40,057 nt of DNA from Candidatus Woesearchaeota archaeon (GTDB lineage: Archaea > Nanobdellota > Nanobdellia > SCGC-AAA011-G17 > GW2011-AR18): the NCBI GenBank assembly GCA_018302545.1, contig JAGVZM010000003.1:1-40057 (forward strand), written 5' to 3'. Under the pieces are notes generated by a model. The model ran no database searches. It was not told the origin of the DNA and was given only the letters and a program-made list of their open reading frames with translations. Within the stretch, counting starts at the first letter, position 1, and the number at the start of each line of letters is the position of its first letter. The position numbers and the translations under genes were made by a program. Positions 7,646 to 15,671 of this stretch are shown here, piece by piece.

Positions 7646-7706
7646 ATAAATAAACACTCAATCAAGGATATAATTTATTGTGGGATACTATTTACCCACA
7701 AAAATA

Positions 7707-8819
7707 TCATAATCTCTCTAGAACGTATATTTGTCTAAGAATCTTACTTTTTCTATAGTTATATTCTATAGGATTATTTATTAGATTAAAACCATTTTTC
7801 TCAATAATATCATTAAAATTAATAAATAATTTTTTATTTTCTCTAGTCCTTATTGTAGGGATTATTATAACTAACCTTCCATTTGTTTTTATAATATCTT
7901 TAAGATTTTTCATTAAATCATTATATAAATTAGAAAGTTCTATGACTAATTTTCTACCTTCAAGGACATTAGGTAATTTTCTAATATAAGGACCCATATA
8001 AGGTTCTGTAACAACTGCATCAACCTTTTTAATTTCTTTAGCTAAATCTATAACATTAGCCTCAATTAATTTAAAATCAACATTTAATTTATATGTTCCC
8101 TTTAACCATTCAAGGTTATCCTTACTCTGTTTCATTGCTTCTTTATCGTTGTCAACACCAATAACTTTAATCCCCTTTAACATTGCTTCTTGTAATATTG
8201 TACCACTTCCACAAAAAGGGTCTAATAGAATTTGATTCTCTTTAGCTTTACTTAAATTAACTAAAATTTTAGCTAGTCTTATAGAAATAACTTTCAAAAA
8301 ATCAACATTAGGCCTCACATCATCTCTCATCTTAAATTCCTTGGGATTTGTGATAGAGAAAACTTTTCCAATATAGCTTTTAAAGACTACAAAATTTAGA
8401 GTTTTACCGAGTTGCAGCTTCTCAAATATTCTAGAAGGTTCTCCTTGTTTTTTATATAATGCCTTGACTTTTATACTCTTAAAATAATCTTTTAGATAAT
8501 CCTCTAAAAAAGAAGTTAGATCTGTACTAAAATGATCTATAAAATATTCTATCTTATTACTTGTTCCGTTATAAATATCAGCTTTATTTAATGCTTCTTC
8601 AATCTGGTCTAATCTATCAGAACTAGAAATTACCTCAGCAATATTTATTATACCTCCAAATTCATTAATAATTCTAGGATTTAATTTATCACAATCTACA
8701 ACAGCAACATGTTTACCTGATTCAATAATTTGAAACTTGATCTTTAACCTTTCAAAAACAGATTCTATTTCAAGTTTACTTAATTCTGGATCTCTTCCCA
8801 ATAAAAATAAATATAACAT
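7707..8819 (-). CDS. THUMP-domain RNA guanine-N2 methyltransferase (TrmG10/Trm11-like)
   Basis: This 370-residue protein has an N-terminal RNA-binding THUMP-type region (about 50-160) and a C-terminal class I methyltransferase. SAM motif I is DPFCGSGT at 200-207, followed by GVDNDKEA. The catalytic motif, normally (D/N)PPY, reads TEPYMGPY at 271-278. The architecture is that of the archaeal enzyme that methylates G10 in tRNA. The altered motif (E-P-Y for D-P-P-Y) appears intact but unusual, so the target is inferred. Confidence 0.78.
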   Translation of the reverse strand: MLYLFLLGRDPELSKLEIESVFERLKIKFQIIESGKHVAVVDCDKLNPRIINEFGGIINIAEVISSSDRLDQIEEALNKADIYNGTSNKIEYFIDHFSTDLTSFLEDYLKDYFKSIKVKALYKKQGEPSRIFEKLQLGKTLNFVVFKSYIGKVFSITNPKEFKMRDDVRPNVDFLKVISIRLAKILVNLSKAKENQILLDPFCGSGTILQEAMLKGIKVIGVDNDKEAMKQSKDNLEWLKGTYKLNVDFKLIEANVIDLAKEIKKVDAVVTEPYMGPYIRKLPNVLEGRKLVIELSNLYNDLMKNLKDIIKTNGRLVIIIPTIRTRENKKLFINFNDIIEKNGFNLINNPIEYNYRKSKILRQIYVLERL

Positions 8820-8869
8820 AAATTAAAAGCTTAAGAAATGGTTATAAGGTTTTCTAACGATTAAGATTT

Positions 8870-8995
8870 ATGACAATGGCAGGATTTAAGTGGTTTTGCC
8901 CAAAATGTGGCAATATAGGGCATGGAGAAAATCCTGCTGAAGAATGTCCAGAATGTGGAACTTTAGGATTTGAATTCCATCGAACCTCTGATTAA
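8870..8995 (+). CDS. Small rubredoxin-like zinc-ribbon protein, 41 aa
   Basis: A 41-codon ORF starts MTMAGFKWFCPKCGN and ends FEFHRTSD. Two CPxCG knuckles (C10/C13 and C26/C29) form a complete four-Cys zinc ribbon. A TATA-like stretch (GGTTATAAGG) lies about 25-30 nt upstream, so the transcript may be nearly leaderless. The next gene starts 1 nt after its stop. Such tiny ribbons are common in DPANN archaea, but the specific role is unknown. The Cys spacing makes it convincing despite its size. Confidence 0.8.
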   Translation: MTMAGFKWFCPKCGNIGHGENPAEECPECGTLGFEFHRTSD

Positions 8996-8996
8996 A

Positions 8997-9320
8997 ATGG
9001 AAAAACAAAAAGCAACCTATGAAGATTTGTACCATGCTTTAAGTTATAGAGAATGGAAAACAGTAAATTCTATATTAGATGAACTTGATTCCAAAGGCTT
9101 AAGCACTAAACATATGAGGCGGACTTATGCTGGAGTCTACCAAACTTTAGTTGAATGGGTTGATGAAGGTTTAGTAAGAGACAGAAAAGGAACAATTAAA
9201 AGAGACTTAGACGGAAAAACCATTGAAATACCAATTTACGAATATTTGCGTGTTTCTACAGGAATTCCAGAAAAACTAAAAAAAGAAGGGGCATTGGAAT
9301 CAAAATTAGCAACAAGCTGA
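8997..9320 (+). CDS. Hypothetical protein with possible helix-turn-helix, 107 aa
   Basis: I use the ATG at 8997 (MEKQKATYEDL) rather than 8970, because 8970 lies inside the zinc-ribbon gene and 8997 follows its stop by 1 nt. The first 65 residues look like a three-helix DNA-binding domain (YHALSYREWKTVNSILDELD, TKHMRRTYAGVYQTLVEWV), followed by a short beta hairpin (RKGTIKRDLDGKTIEI). I do not recognise a named family. Tight coupling to the zinc-ribbon gene suggests they work together. Confidence 0.65.
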   Translation: MEKQKATYEDLYHALSYREWKTVNSILDELDSKGLSTKHMRRTYAGVYQTLVEWVDEGLVRDRKGTIKRDLDGKTIEIPIYEYLRVSTGIPEKLKKEGALESKLATS

Positions 9321-9414
9321 AAAACTTAAAATAGTTTATAAGATCTATACACTCTTGAAAATTTTTCAGAAAATCACAATAAATCCATATAAATCCAAAA
9401 AATGATTTAAATCT

Positions 9415-10074
9415 ATGAAGTATTTGATTAATTTAATATTACTATTTCTATTAATTCCTACTGTAAATGCTTGGAAATGGACAACACATGAGAATATTAT
9501 TGAATATGTCTATTACAATCTCCCATTAGAAAAACAACAAGAATTAAATCTAACAAAATTAAAAGAAGGTTCAATAATACCCGATAGAGATTTTAGGGAT
9601 ACAAGAAAACATAGTTTACCAAAATCTTTAGAAGAAGCAGAAAAATGGTTAAATAATGATTCAGACTTAAGTTTAAACATAGGCATTGCGTCTCATTACA
9701 TTTCAGATTCTTTTGTGGCCCCTCATAATATCGCAGGAGAAGACTATGATGATCATGCTAAATATGAAGGACAAGTAAAATATTATTATCCAAATTCAGA
9801 TTGTAAAGACTATGGTTATAGATTAGAAGATTTAAAAATAGCATCTAAAAACTCTAAAAATTGGAATCTATGGTTAAAAACAAAAAATAAATCAGTTCCA
9901 GAAAAAGAAGTAGAAGAATCAACAAAATTTTTATTTTCTATAATTTTAAACAAACTAAATACAACATGTATAGAAAAAACAAAAATAGAAGAAATACCTT
10001 ATTTCAATAGAAAAAAATTAATAATCTCCTCTTTGATATTATTGATAGGGTTATACTTAATTAAAAAATTCTAA
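9415..10074 (+). CDS. Secreted zinc-dependent phospholipase C / S1-P1 nuclease-fold protein
   Basis: This 219-residue protein has a signal peptide (cleavage near VNA, residue 19) followed at once by WKWTTH, the N-terminal Trp that ligands zinc in this superfamily. GIASHYISDSFVAPHN carries the His/Asp metal ligands (HxxxDxxxPxH pattern), and DDHAKYE adds another. A C-terminal hydrophobic helix (about 200-217) would anchor it outside the cell. Catalytic metal sites look present; whether the substrate is a phospholipid or nucleic acid cannot be told. It overlaps the convergent gene by 4 nt. Confidence 0.75.
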   Translation: MKYLINLILLFLLIPTVNAWKWTTHENIIEYVYYNLPLEKQQELNLTKLKEGSIIPDRDFRDTRKHSLPKSLEEAEKWLNNDSDLSLNIGIASHYISDSFVAPHNIAGEDYDDHAKYEGQVKYYYPNSDCKDYGYRLEDLKIASKNSKNWNLWLKTKNKSVPEKEVEESTKFLFSIILNKLNTTCIEKTKIEEIPYFNRKKLIISSLILLIGLYLIKKF

Positions 10075-11177
10075 ATTTCTTTGATGACTAATTGTCCTTT
10101 CATCCTTTGTTCAACTAAAGAAACTGCTTTTTTATTAACTTTTCCATTAACTAATAATATAACTCCCAAATTTTTTAATTTTCCCTCTCCAAATGCAGCA
10201 TTAACATCTGATTCATTTATAGAAGCTTTCCCCTTAGCTTTAACAAAATGCCTCAATTTACCAAAAGCAGTATTCAAATCAACTATAAAATTAAATTCCT
10301 TCTCTTTTCTTATCATCTCCTCATGTAATACATCTGCTTTATTATCTTTTAAGAATTTCAAAATTTGATTATAGAACTTTCCATCTGGTTTTTTTAGTTT
10401 ATCAAAAGACATAACCTCTAATTTCTCTTGTACTGCCTGATAATTTTTCCTAACATCCAATACTTCCTTAATTTCTTCTTCACTAGGACTATTAATCCCT
10501 TCTTGAATAGTCTCTTCTTCAATTAATTTAAGTTCTTCCACAATTTCTTCTTTTTCAACAGTTTCTATATCTTCAGGATCAGGTACTACTCCCTCTTGAA
10601 TAACAAGTTTTTCAGGTTTTGTTATCTGAACTTCCTCTATAATCTCTTTTTGACTAGGAGGCTCATCAACAACTTTTTGTTCAAATTGTTCTTGAGTTAA
10701 AATATTAGAGACGACTTCTTTATTATTAAGATTATCAAGAATCTCTTGAATTATTAATTTGGCTTGTTGGTCACTAACTAAATTATGTTTCCAAAAAACA
10801 TCCACATTTCCATTATCATTAACCTCTATTCTTGTAGCAAAATCATACAAGCTCTTAATAGCAACCCTCTGCCAAGGCTCCAAATTTTTTTCTCTAACAA
10901 CTAAACTTTCTTTTAATAATTCATAAGCTTGTTTTTCTCTACCTCCCAAAGATTCCCCTAATCTTTGGTCCATTAGATGAGCCTGCTCAGGAAGATAGTA
11001 TAAAGGACTTCCACCGATAGAAGCTTTGGTAATTTTTAAGATTTTTCTTGCTACCATTTCACTTAAAATAGCAGAAGCAAAAATTGTATCTAAGTTAAGA
11101 TGCTTAGCAACTTGAATAGGCAAGACAGACCCATTTTCATTCATAAACTGAATTACTACCTCTCTTTGATCAACCAT
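10071..11177 (-). CDS. Hypothetical protein with N-terminal winged helix, beside endA
   Basis: This 368-residue protein has three parts. Residues 1-70 look like a winged helix (VVIQFMNENGSVLPIQVAKHL, AILSEMVARKILKITK). The middle (about 155-230) is a Glu/Val-rich low-complexity linker. The C-terminal 120 residues (from FDKLKKPDGKFYNQILKFL) form a mixed helical domain with no motif I can name. It follows endA on the same strand after 57 nt, so the two are probably one transcription unit. A role in tRNA splicing or RNA binding is a guess from position only. Confidence 0.7.
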   Translation of the reverse strand: MVDQREVVIQFMNENGSVLPIQVAKHLNLDTIFASAILSEMVARKILKITKASIGGSPLYYLPEQAHLMDQRLGESLGGREKQAYELLKESLVVREKNLEPWQRVAIKSLYDFATRIEVNDNGNVDVFWKHNLVSDQQAKLIIQEILDNLNNKEVVSNILTQEQFEQKVVDEPPSQKEIIEEVQITKPEKLVIQEGVVPDPEDIETVEKEEIVEELKLIEEETIQEGINSPSEEEIKEVLDVRKNYQAVQEKLEVMSFDKLKKPDGKFYNQILKFLKDNKADVLHEEMIRKEKEFNFIVDLNTAFGKLRHFVKAKGKASINESDVNAAFGEGKLKNLGVILLVNGKVNKKAVSLVEQRMKGQLVIKEI

Positions 11178-11234
11178 AGAATAAACATCTATCTTACTTT
11201 TTTAAGCATTTTGTAGATTCTGAAGATATATCAT

Positions 11235-11831
11235 TTAGGGTCTTAACCATTTTATTTCCCAATAAGTCACATCAGATTCTGCATCCACACAACCAACTAA
11301 CAATCTCTTTCTCGTAGAATGAGCAACCCTATTTTTAGCACTAAATTCATACCAAGTCAATACTTCACCTTCGCTTACAGGAAATACAACCCACTTAGCA
11401 TGGTCTTCTCCAGGTTTAATTCCCCTATCATAAACTCTAAAATCAGCCCCAAATTTCAAAGCAGTCTTAACTATATATCCCCTTCTTCTTAAATCTTTAA
11501 AGACAGCATATCTTGTCCAAAAATTAGGTTCAATTTTTTTAGCTTTTTTAACAAAATTATCAAAGTCTATAATCTTATTTTTATTATCAAATATCTCAAA
11601 TTTGCTTCTCTCAACCAGATACAAAGTTTCAATCAAAGAGTATTGAAATTTCTTGCTTTCTGTAGGTTCACCATACCTTCCTTTATCATATAATTCTCTA
11701 GTTAAATCATTACTATCTGCAATTACAACTTCACCAATTAAAAAAGATTTAACCATTTCTTTAGTTTCAGGAAGTTCTTCACTAGTATCTTTTAGTTTTA
11801 CTAGTTTATCTTTAACCTTAACTTTTGTCAT
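11235..11831 (-). CDS. endA: tRNA-splicing endonuclease EndA
   Basis: This 198-residue enzyme cuts archaeal pre-tRNAs at bulge-helix-bulge motifs. The catalytic triad is complete: Tyr134 in FRVYDRG, His144 in GEDHAKWVVFP, Lys175 in STRKRLLVGCVD. The Y-to-H and H-to-K spacings (10 and 31) equal those of the Methanocaldococcus jannaschii enzyme (Y115/H125/K156). The C-terminal YWEIKWLRP strand is the dimer edge. Size and single catalytic domain fit the homotetrameric type. I see no insertion resembling the crenarchaeal-specific loop, which matters because this window carries non-canonical tRNA introns. The N-terminal 25 residues are Lys/Glu-rich. Confidence 0.93.
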   Translation of the reverse strand: MTKVKVKDKLVKLKDTSEELPETKEMVKSFLIGEVVIADSNDLTRELYDKGRYGEPTESKKFQYSLIETLYLVERSKFEIFDNKNKIIDFDNFVKKAKKIEPNFWTRYAVFKDLRRRGYIVKTALKFGADFRVYDRGIKPGEDHAKWVVFPVSEGEVLTWYEFSAKNRVAHSTRKRLLVGCVDAESDVTYWEIKWLRP

Positions 11832-11892
11832 AATTGATTAAATAACAAACAGCTTAAAAAGCTTTTTATATTTATATTTCGTAATATACAAA

Positions 11893-12783
11893 ATGAAAAT
11901 AGTATTTTTAGGCACTGGATCAATGCAGCCAACTAAAGAAAGAAACCTTAGTTGTATCTATATTAATTACGATTCTGAACATATCTTATTTGATTGCGGA
12001 GAAGGGACCCAAAGGCAATTAAAAATAGCTGGATTAAAAGCCCCAAAAATAACGAGAATTCTCATAAGTCATTATCATGGGGACCATATTCTTGGCTTAG
12101 GTGGAATATTAAAAACATTAGAAGCAAATGATTATAATAAAACTTTATACATTTATGGCCCTAAAGGATTAGAGAATTTTTATAATAATATAATAAATTC
12201 TGCTTACAAAGGAAAAGGAATTAAAACAAAACTGATAGAATTAAAAGAAGGAATAATTATAGATGAAAAAAACTTTCAGATAGAAGCAAAAAAATTAGAG
12301 CATTCAGTTCCATGTTATGGATTTTCATTGATAGAAAAAGAAAAAATAAAAATAAACTTAGATTATTTAAAAAAATTCAATTTAAAACAGCACCCATTAA
12401 TAGGAGAGTTGCAGAAAGGTAAAGATATAACTTATGAAGGAAAAAAGATAAGCCATAAAAAAGCAACTTATAAAATAAAGGGAAAAAAATTAACAATAAT
12501 CTATGATACTGCTTATTGTAATCAAGCAATAGCTTTAGCAAAAGATTCAGATTTGCTGATTTCAGAAGCTACATTCTCAAAACAAGAGAAAGATAAGGCT
12601 AAAGAATATAAACATTTGACATCAGAAGAAGCAGCTACAATTGCCAAAAAAGCAAAAGCTAAAAGATTAATTTTAACGCACTTCTCACAAAGATATAAAG
12701 ATGTCTCTATATTGAAGAAGGAAGCTAAGAAAATATTTTCAAAAACAGAAACTGCAGAAGATTTTCTAGAAGTTAATTTTTAA
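11893..12783 (+). CDS. rnz: Ribonuclease Z (tRNase Z)
   Basis: This 296-residue metallo-beta-lactamase-fold nuclease removes 3' trailers from pre-tRNAs. It starts MKIVFLGTGSMQPT, typical of RNase Z, with zinc motif SHYHGDH (H60, H62, D64, H65), the GEGTQRQL segment, a distal Asp in YDTAYC and a C-terminal His in LTHFSQRY. Length fits the short archaeal/bacterial form. Three of the four tRNA genes here lack an encoded CCA, which fits a need for this enzyme. It is divergent from endA and overlaps the next, convergent gene by 11 nt. Confidence 0.93.
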   Translation: MKIVFLGTGSMQPTKERNLSCIYINYDSEHILFDCGEGTQRQLKIAGLKAPKITRILISHYHGDHILGLGGILKTLEANDYNKTLYIYGPKGLENFYNNIINSAYKGKGIKTKLIELKEGIIIDEKNFQIEAKKLEHSVPCYGFSLIEKEKIKINLDYLKKFNLKQHPLIGELQKGKDITYEGKKISHKKATYKIKGKKLTIIYDTAYCNQAIALAKDSDLLISEATFSKQEKDKAKEYKHLTSEEAATIAKKAKAKRLILTHFSQRYKDVSILKKEAKKIFSKTETAEDFLEVNF

Positions 12784-13303
12784 CTATTTTTTTCACATCA
12801 AATTCTTTATAACTTTCTTTACCAAATCTATTTTCATCAAGCAATTTCACATTATTAATCTGGATCTTATAAAGTTGTGATTCAAGTTTCTTTGAGTTAA
12901 AATCTTTCAATGTTTTAATGATATTTGAAGCTTTTATATATCTTTTAAGATAAAGTGGGCCTATAGATAGAACCTCCTTATTAGAAATCTGCTTTGAAGT
13001 TCCTAAAATTTGCAAACCCTTTAGTAATGAACCCCATTTTTGATGACTATCATAAATCTCAACCGCAACTTTAGAATTCTTCGCTATATTATTAGAATGT
13101 TTAGAATTCGGGTCTGTCCAAATATAAAGATTAAATTCCTTATCAAATACATAAAATACACAACAAACATGCGGTTGTTTATTTTTAAGATCTATTGTTG
13201 ATAAAGCCAATAAATAATTGGATTCTAAAATATCATAAAAAGATTCAATAATCTTGTCTGATTCTTTTGTATCAGAAGTTTGTATTAAAATATTAGTTTT
13301 CAT
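12773..13303 (-). CDS. Pyridoxamine 5'-phosphate oxidase-like flavin-binding protein
   Basis: This 176-residue protein has the split-barrel pattern: YLLALSTIDLKNKQPHVCCVFYVFD, then LYIWTDPNSKHSNNIAKNSKVAVEIY, as in PNPOx-like and general-stress FMN proteins, followed by a GLQILGTSKQI strand. True PNP oxidases are longer and carry extra active-site residues, so this is more likely a flavin- or heme-binding reductase of unknown substrate. It starts 1 nt upstream of the stop of the membrane-protein gene, whose transcript it probably precedes or joins. Confidence 0.75.
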   Translation of the reverse strand: MKTNILIQTSDTKESDKIIESFYDILESNYLLALSTIDLKNKQPHVCCVFYVFDKEFNLYIWTDPNSKHSNNIAKNSKVAVEIYDSHQKWGSLLKGLQILGTSKQISNKEVLSIGPLYLKRYIKASNIIKTLKDFNSKKLESQLYKIQINNVKLLDENRFGKESYKEFDVKKIVKN

Positions 13304-13304
13304 T

Positions 13305-14129
13305 TTAATAATTCTTAAAGATAAATAAATTTGCCCATAAGGAAACAGTTATATCTATTATTTGTTTAATAATAACAAAAATTACAGATAAAATTGTTGC
13401 AAGGGTTACAGCCATCAAACCGCTACTGATTGGTCCCCAAATTAATAAGAAACCATTAAGTAGTAATCCAATTACAGTTGATATCAAAATAATAAATAAT
13501 CCTGTTAATATTGTATGCAACTTATTAGTCCTAAAATAATTAAAAGTTTTGCTCACTACTTCAATAGGATTTCTAATATCCTTTAAGAATAATATTGGAT
13601 AAGAGAAAAGAAGAATAAACCTATAAAAGAAAAATATAATTATAACTAGAATAATTGCCGGAATCAAAAAAGACCTATTTAATAGCACTAAACTAAATAA
13701 TACTATTGCAGGTATTAAATATAAAACCAACAAAGTAGCTTTTAATCCCAAAACTGCCCAAATATATTCATTGCCTGCGTCCCAAACTCCTTTGAAATTT
13801 ATTTTTGTTTTCTTTATAACCATTGAGACCATAGAATACCTCATTGTTACAGTTCCCAAACCAAATATTAAGTTAAATACCCCAATGATTACTAAACTTA
13901 TAATAAATTTAAATAATAACGAAGAGCTGTCTAAGATACTTCTAACTACTTGTTCAAATAAGTCAAATTCACCTGTAAAAATATGTGTCAAATCATTAAA
14001 ATATAAAAATAAGTATGATAAAAATGCAGTCATTAATATTAAAGATAGGTCAGGAATATACAAAGAAGAGTTATCTTTTAATAATTTCAAACAAGACCAA
14101 GCATTATCAAAATAATTCACCCTTTTCAT
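13305..14129 (-). CDS. Six-TM membrane protein of unknown function
   Basis: This 274-residue protein has about six membrane helices (roughly residues 20-45, 65-95, 115-140, 145-175, 200-230, 240-270). The KTFNYFRTNK loop before helix 5 and the V(x)MVIKKTKINFKGVWD segment recall the glycerophosphodiesterase-like or DUF975-type membrane domains of small archaea, but I cannot assign it. It is divergent from lgt and adjacent to the flavin-binding gene (1-nt gap). Confidence 0.7.
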   Translation of the reverse strand: MKRVNYFDNAWSCLKLLKDNSSLYIPDLSLILMTAFLSYLFLYFNDLTHIFTGEFDLFEQVVRSILDSSSLLFKFIISLVIIGVFNLIFGLGTVTMRYSMVSMVIKKTKINFKGVWDAGNEYIWAVLGLKATLLVLYLIPAIVLFSLVLLNRSFLIPAIILVIIIFFFYRFILLFSYPILFLKDIRNPIEVVSKTFNYFRTNKLHTILTGLFIILISTVIGLLLNGFLLIWGPISSGLMAVTLATILSVIFVIIKQIIDITVSLWANLFIFKNY

Positions 14130-14181
14130 TATAATTAAAAAACTAAAACAATATATAAAACTTATTATAATTAAATAATAA

Positions 14182-14937
14182 ATGATAGATCCTGTATTAT
14201 TTCAAATAGGCCCCTTACAAATAAGGTATTATGGAATACTATATGCTCTAGCTTTTTTAGTAGGTTATTTTATATTAAAAAAATTAGCTCCGAAATTTAA
14301 AATCAAAGAACAAATAATTGAAGATTATTTACCATGGATAATTATCTTAGATATTGTAGGAGCAAGATTATTTGAAGTTTTATTCTATAATCCCTCTTAC
14401 TATATATCTAATCCATTAAAAATATTTGCAATTTGGGAAGGAGGTTTAGCCTCTCATGGAGCAATAATAGCAATAATCTTAGGTACTTATTATTTCTGTA
14501 AAAAAAGAAACCTATCATTCTATAATTTTACAGATTTATTGGCCATTCCTGTAGCTTTAGGAGCTTCTTTCATAAGAATTGGAAATTTTTTAAATTCAGA
14601 ATTGGTTGGAAAAATAACTGACGTTCCTTGGGCAGTAAAATTCTTAGGCTATGAAGGGCTAAGACATCCTGTACAATTATATCAATCTCTAGGTCATATT
14701 ATAATCTTCTTAATATTATTATCCATAACTAAAATAAAAGATAGAAAAGAAGGCTTAATATTTTGGGCTTTATTGTTTTTAGATTCCTTATTGAGGTTTA
14801 TTACAGAATTTTTCAAAGATTTACCTTTAGACTATGGGCTGTTTTTATTTGGCTTAAACCTTGCTCAGTGGTTAAGCATTCTAATAATGTTAATCTCAAT
14901 CTTTCCACTATACAAAAGAATAAAAACCTACCTTTAG
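14182..14937 (+). CDS. lgt: Prolipoprotein diacylglyceryl transferase (Lgt-like)
   Basis: This 251-residue polytopic protein matches bacterial Lgt, which transfers diacylglycerol from a phospholipid to the lipobox cysteine of preprolipoproteins. Key segments are present: YYGILYALAFLVGY near the N-terminus, WEGGLASHGAII with the essential His, ASFIRIGNFLNSELVG with the Arg and Asn of the signature, HPVQLYQSL, and a C-terminal RFITEFFKD with the second Arg. Around seven helices and normal length. The archaeal lipid donor would have to be an ether lipid, unless bacterial-type lipids are present. A lipobox protein lies at 19454-20566. Confidence 0.9.
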   Translation: MIDPVLFQIGPLQIRYYGILYALAFLVGYFILKKLAPKFKIKEQIIEDYLPWIIILDIVGARLFEVLFYNPSYYISNPLKIFAIWEGGLASHGAIIAIILGTYYFCKKRNLSFYNFTDLLAIPVALGASFIRIGNFLNSELVGKITDVPWAVKFLGYEGLRHPVQLYQSLGHIIIFLILLSITKIKDRKEGLIFWALLFLDSLLRFITEFFKDLPLDYGLFLFGLNLAQWLSILIMLISIFPLYKRIKTYL

Positions 14938-14975
14938 AAAATTTTTCAGTTTTTCTATAGAAAATTATATAAATC

Positions 14976-14993
14976 TGTTTAACATGTTAAACA
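14976..14993. promoter_or_regulatory. 18-bp perfect palindrome, probable VapB operator
   Basis: TGTTTAACATGTTAAACA is a perfect inverted repeat that ends 1 nt before the antitoxin ATG. A TATA-like AAAATTATATAAAT sits just upstream (14961-14974). A dimeric ribbon-helix-helix antitoxin bound here would cover the transcription start, which is the usual autoregulation of toxin-antitoxin operons. Confidence 0.65.
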
Positions 14994-14994
14994 T

Positions 14995-15249
14995 ATGGCA
15001 ACAGACATATTTGCAGTAAGGGATGTAGATGACTCTACCCGTGAATTTATAACAAATTATGCTAAAAAACATAGAATAAATATGGCGCAAGCTCTTCGTG
15101 AAATTGTATTAAAATCAAAAGAAAATAGGAGTAGTAAAGGTAAAAAATATAAAAGCCTCTTTGATACCTATGAAAAAATAAAAATTTCAGGAGGAGATCC
15201 AAAGCTCAGTGAAAAAATTGATGATGTTCTCTACGGTGAAGACTTATGA
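14995..15249 (+). CDS. vapB: VapB-like antitoxin
   Basis: This 84-residue protein precedes a PIN toxin and overlaps it by 4 nt. Its N-terminal part (IFAVRDVDDSTREFITNYAKKHRINMAQALREIVL) has the strand-helix-helix outline of ribbon-helix-helix antitoxins; the C-terminal tail (SLFDTYEKIKISGGDPKLSEKIDDVLY) would wrap the toxin. A palindromic operator lies directly upstream. It should repress its own operon and neutralise the toxin. Confidence 0.8.
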   Translation: MATDIFAVRDVDDSTREFITNYAKKHRINMAQALREIVLKSKENRSSKGKKYKSLFDTYEKIKISGGDPKLSEKIDDVLYGEDL

Positions 15250-15641
15250 TTGTTGATTCATCAGTTTTCATTTCTTTTTATAGTGAAGCGGATGTACATC
15301 ATAAAGAAGCAGTAGAAATTTTTAAGAAAATTGAAAATTCAGGACAGATAATTATTAGTGATTACATATTGAATGAGATAATCTCAGTATTATTAAGAAA
15401 ATTTGGCTTAAAAAATTCATTAGAAGTCCTTGATGCCATTTTAAATAGCAGTTCTTTATACATTAGGCATACCTCTGAAGAAGAGTTTTATGAAATTGTT
15501 GAAGTTTTTAAAAATCAAAAAGATAACTTAAGCTTTATAGACTGTTCAATATTATGGTTAGCAATAAAATCGAATCTAGAAATTAATACCTTTGACAAAA
15601 ATCTAAAGAAAGAGATATTAAATAAGAAAAAAATTAAATAG
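15246..15641 (+). CDS. vapC: VapC-type PIN-domain toxin
   Basis: A 131-residue PIN-domain endoribonuclease. All four acidic metal ligands are in place: Asp4 (MIVDSS), Glu44 (LNEIIS), Asp99 (SFIDCS) and Asp117 (NTFDKN). VapC toxins usually cleave tRNA or rRNA. The ATGA overlap with the antitoxin gene is typical of the vapBC operon. The C-terminus is lysine-rich. The toxin appears intact, so the module is probably functional. Confidence 0.9.
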   Translation: MIVDSSVFISFYSEADVHHKEAVEIFKKIENSGQIIISDYILNEIISVLLRKFGLKNSLEVLDAILNSSSLYIRHTSEEEFYEIVEVFKNQKDNLSFIDCSILWLAIKSNLEINTFDKNLKKEILNKKKIK

Positions 15642-15671
15642 AATAAATAGATATTATCTCTATTAAAAGAA

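Noticed and set aside
8970-9320. Longer start (8970) for the helix-turn-helix-like gene
   Set aside because: The extension lies inside the zinc-ribbon gene in another frame; the ATG at 8997 directly follows that gene's stop.
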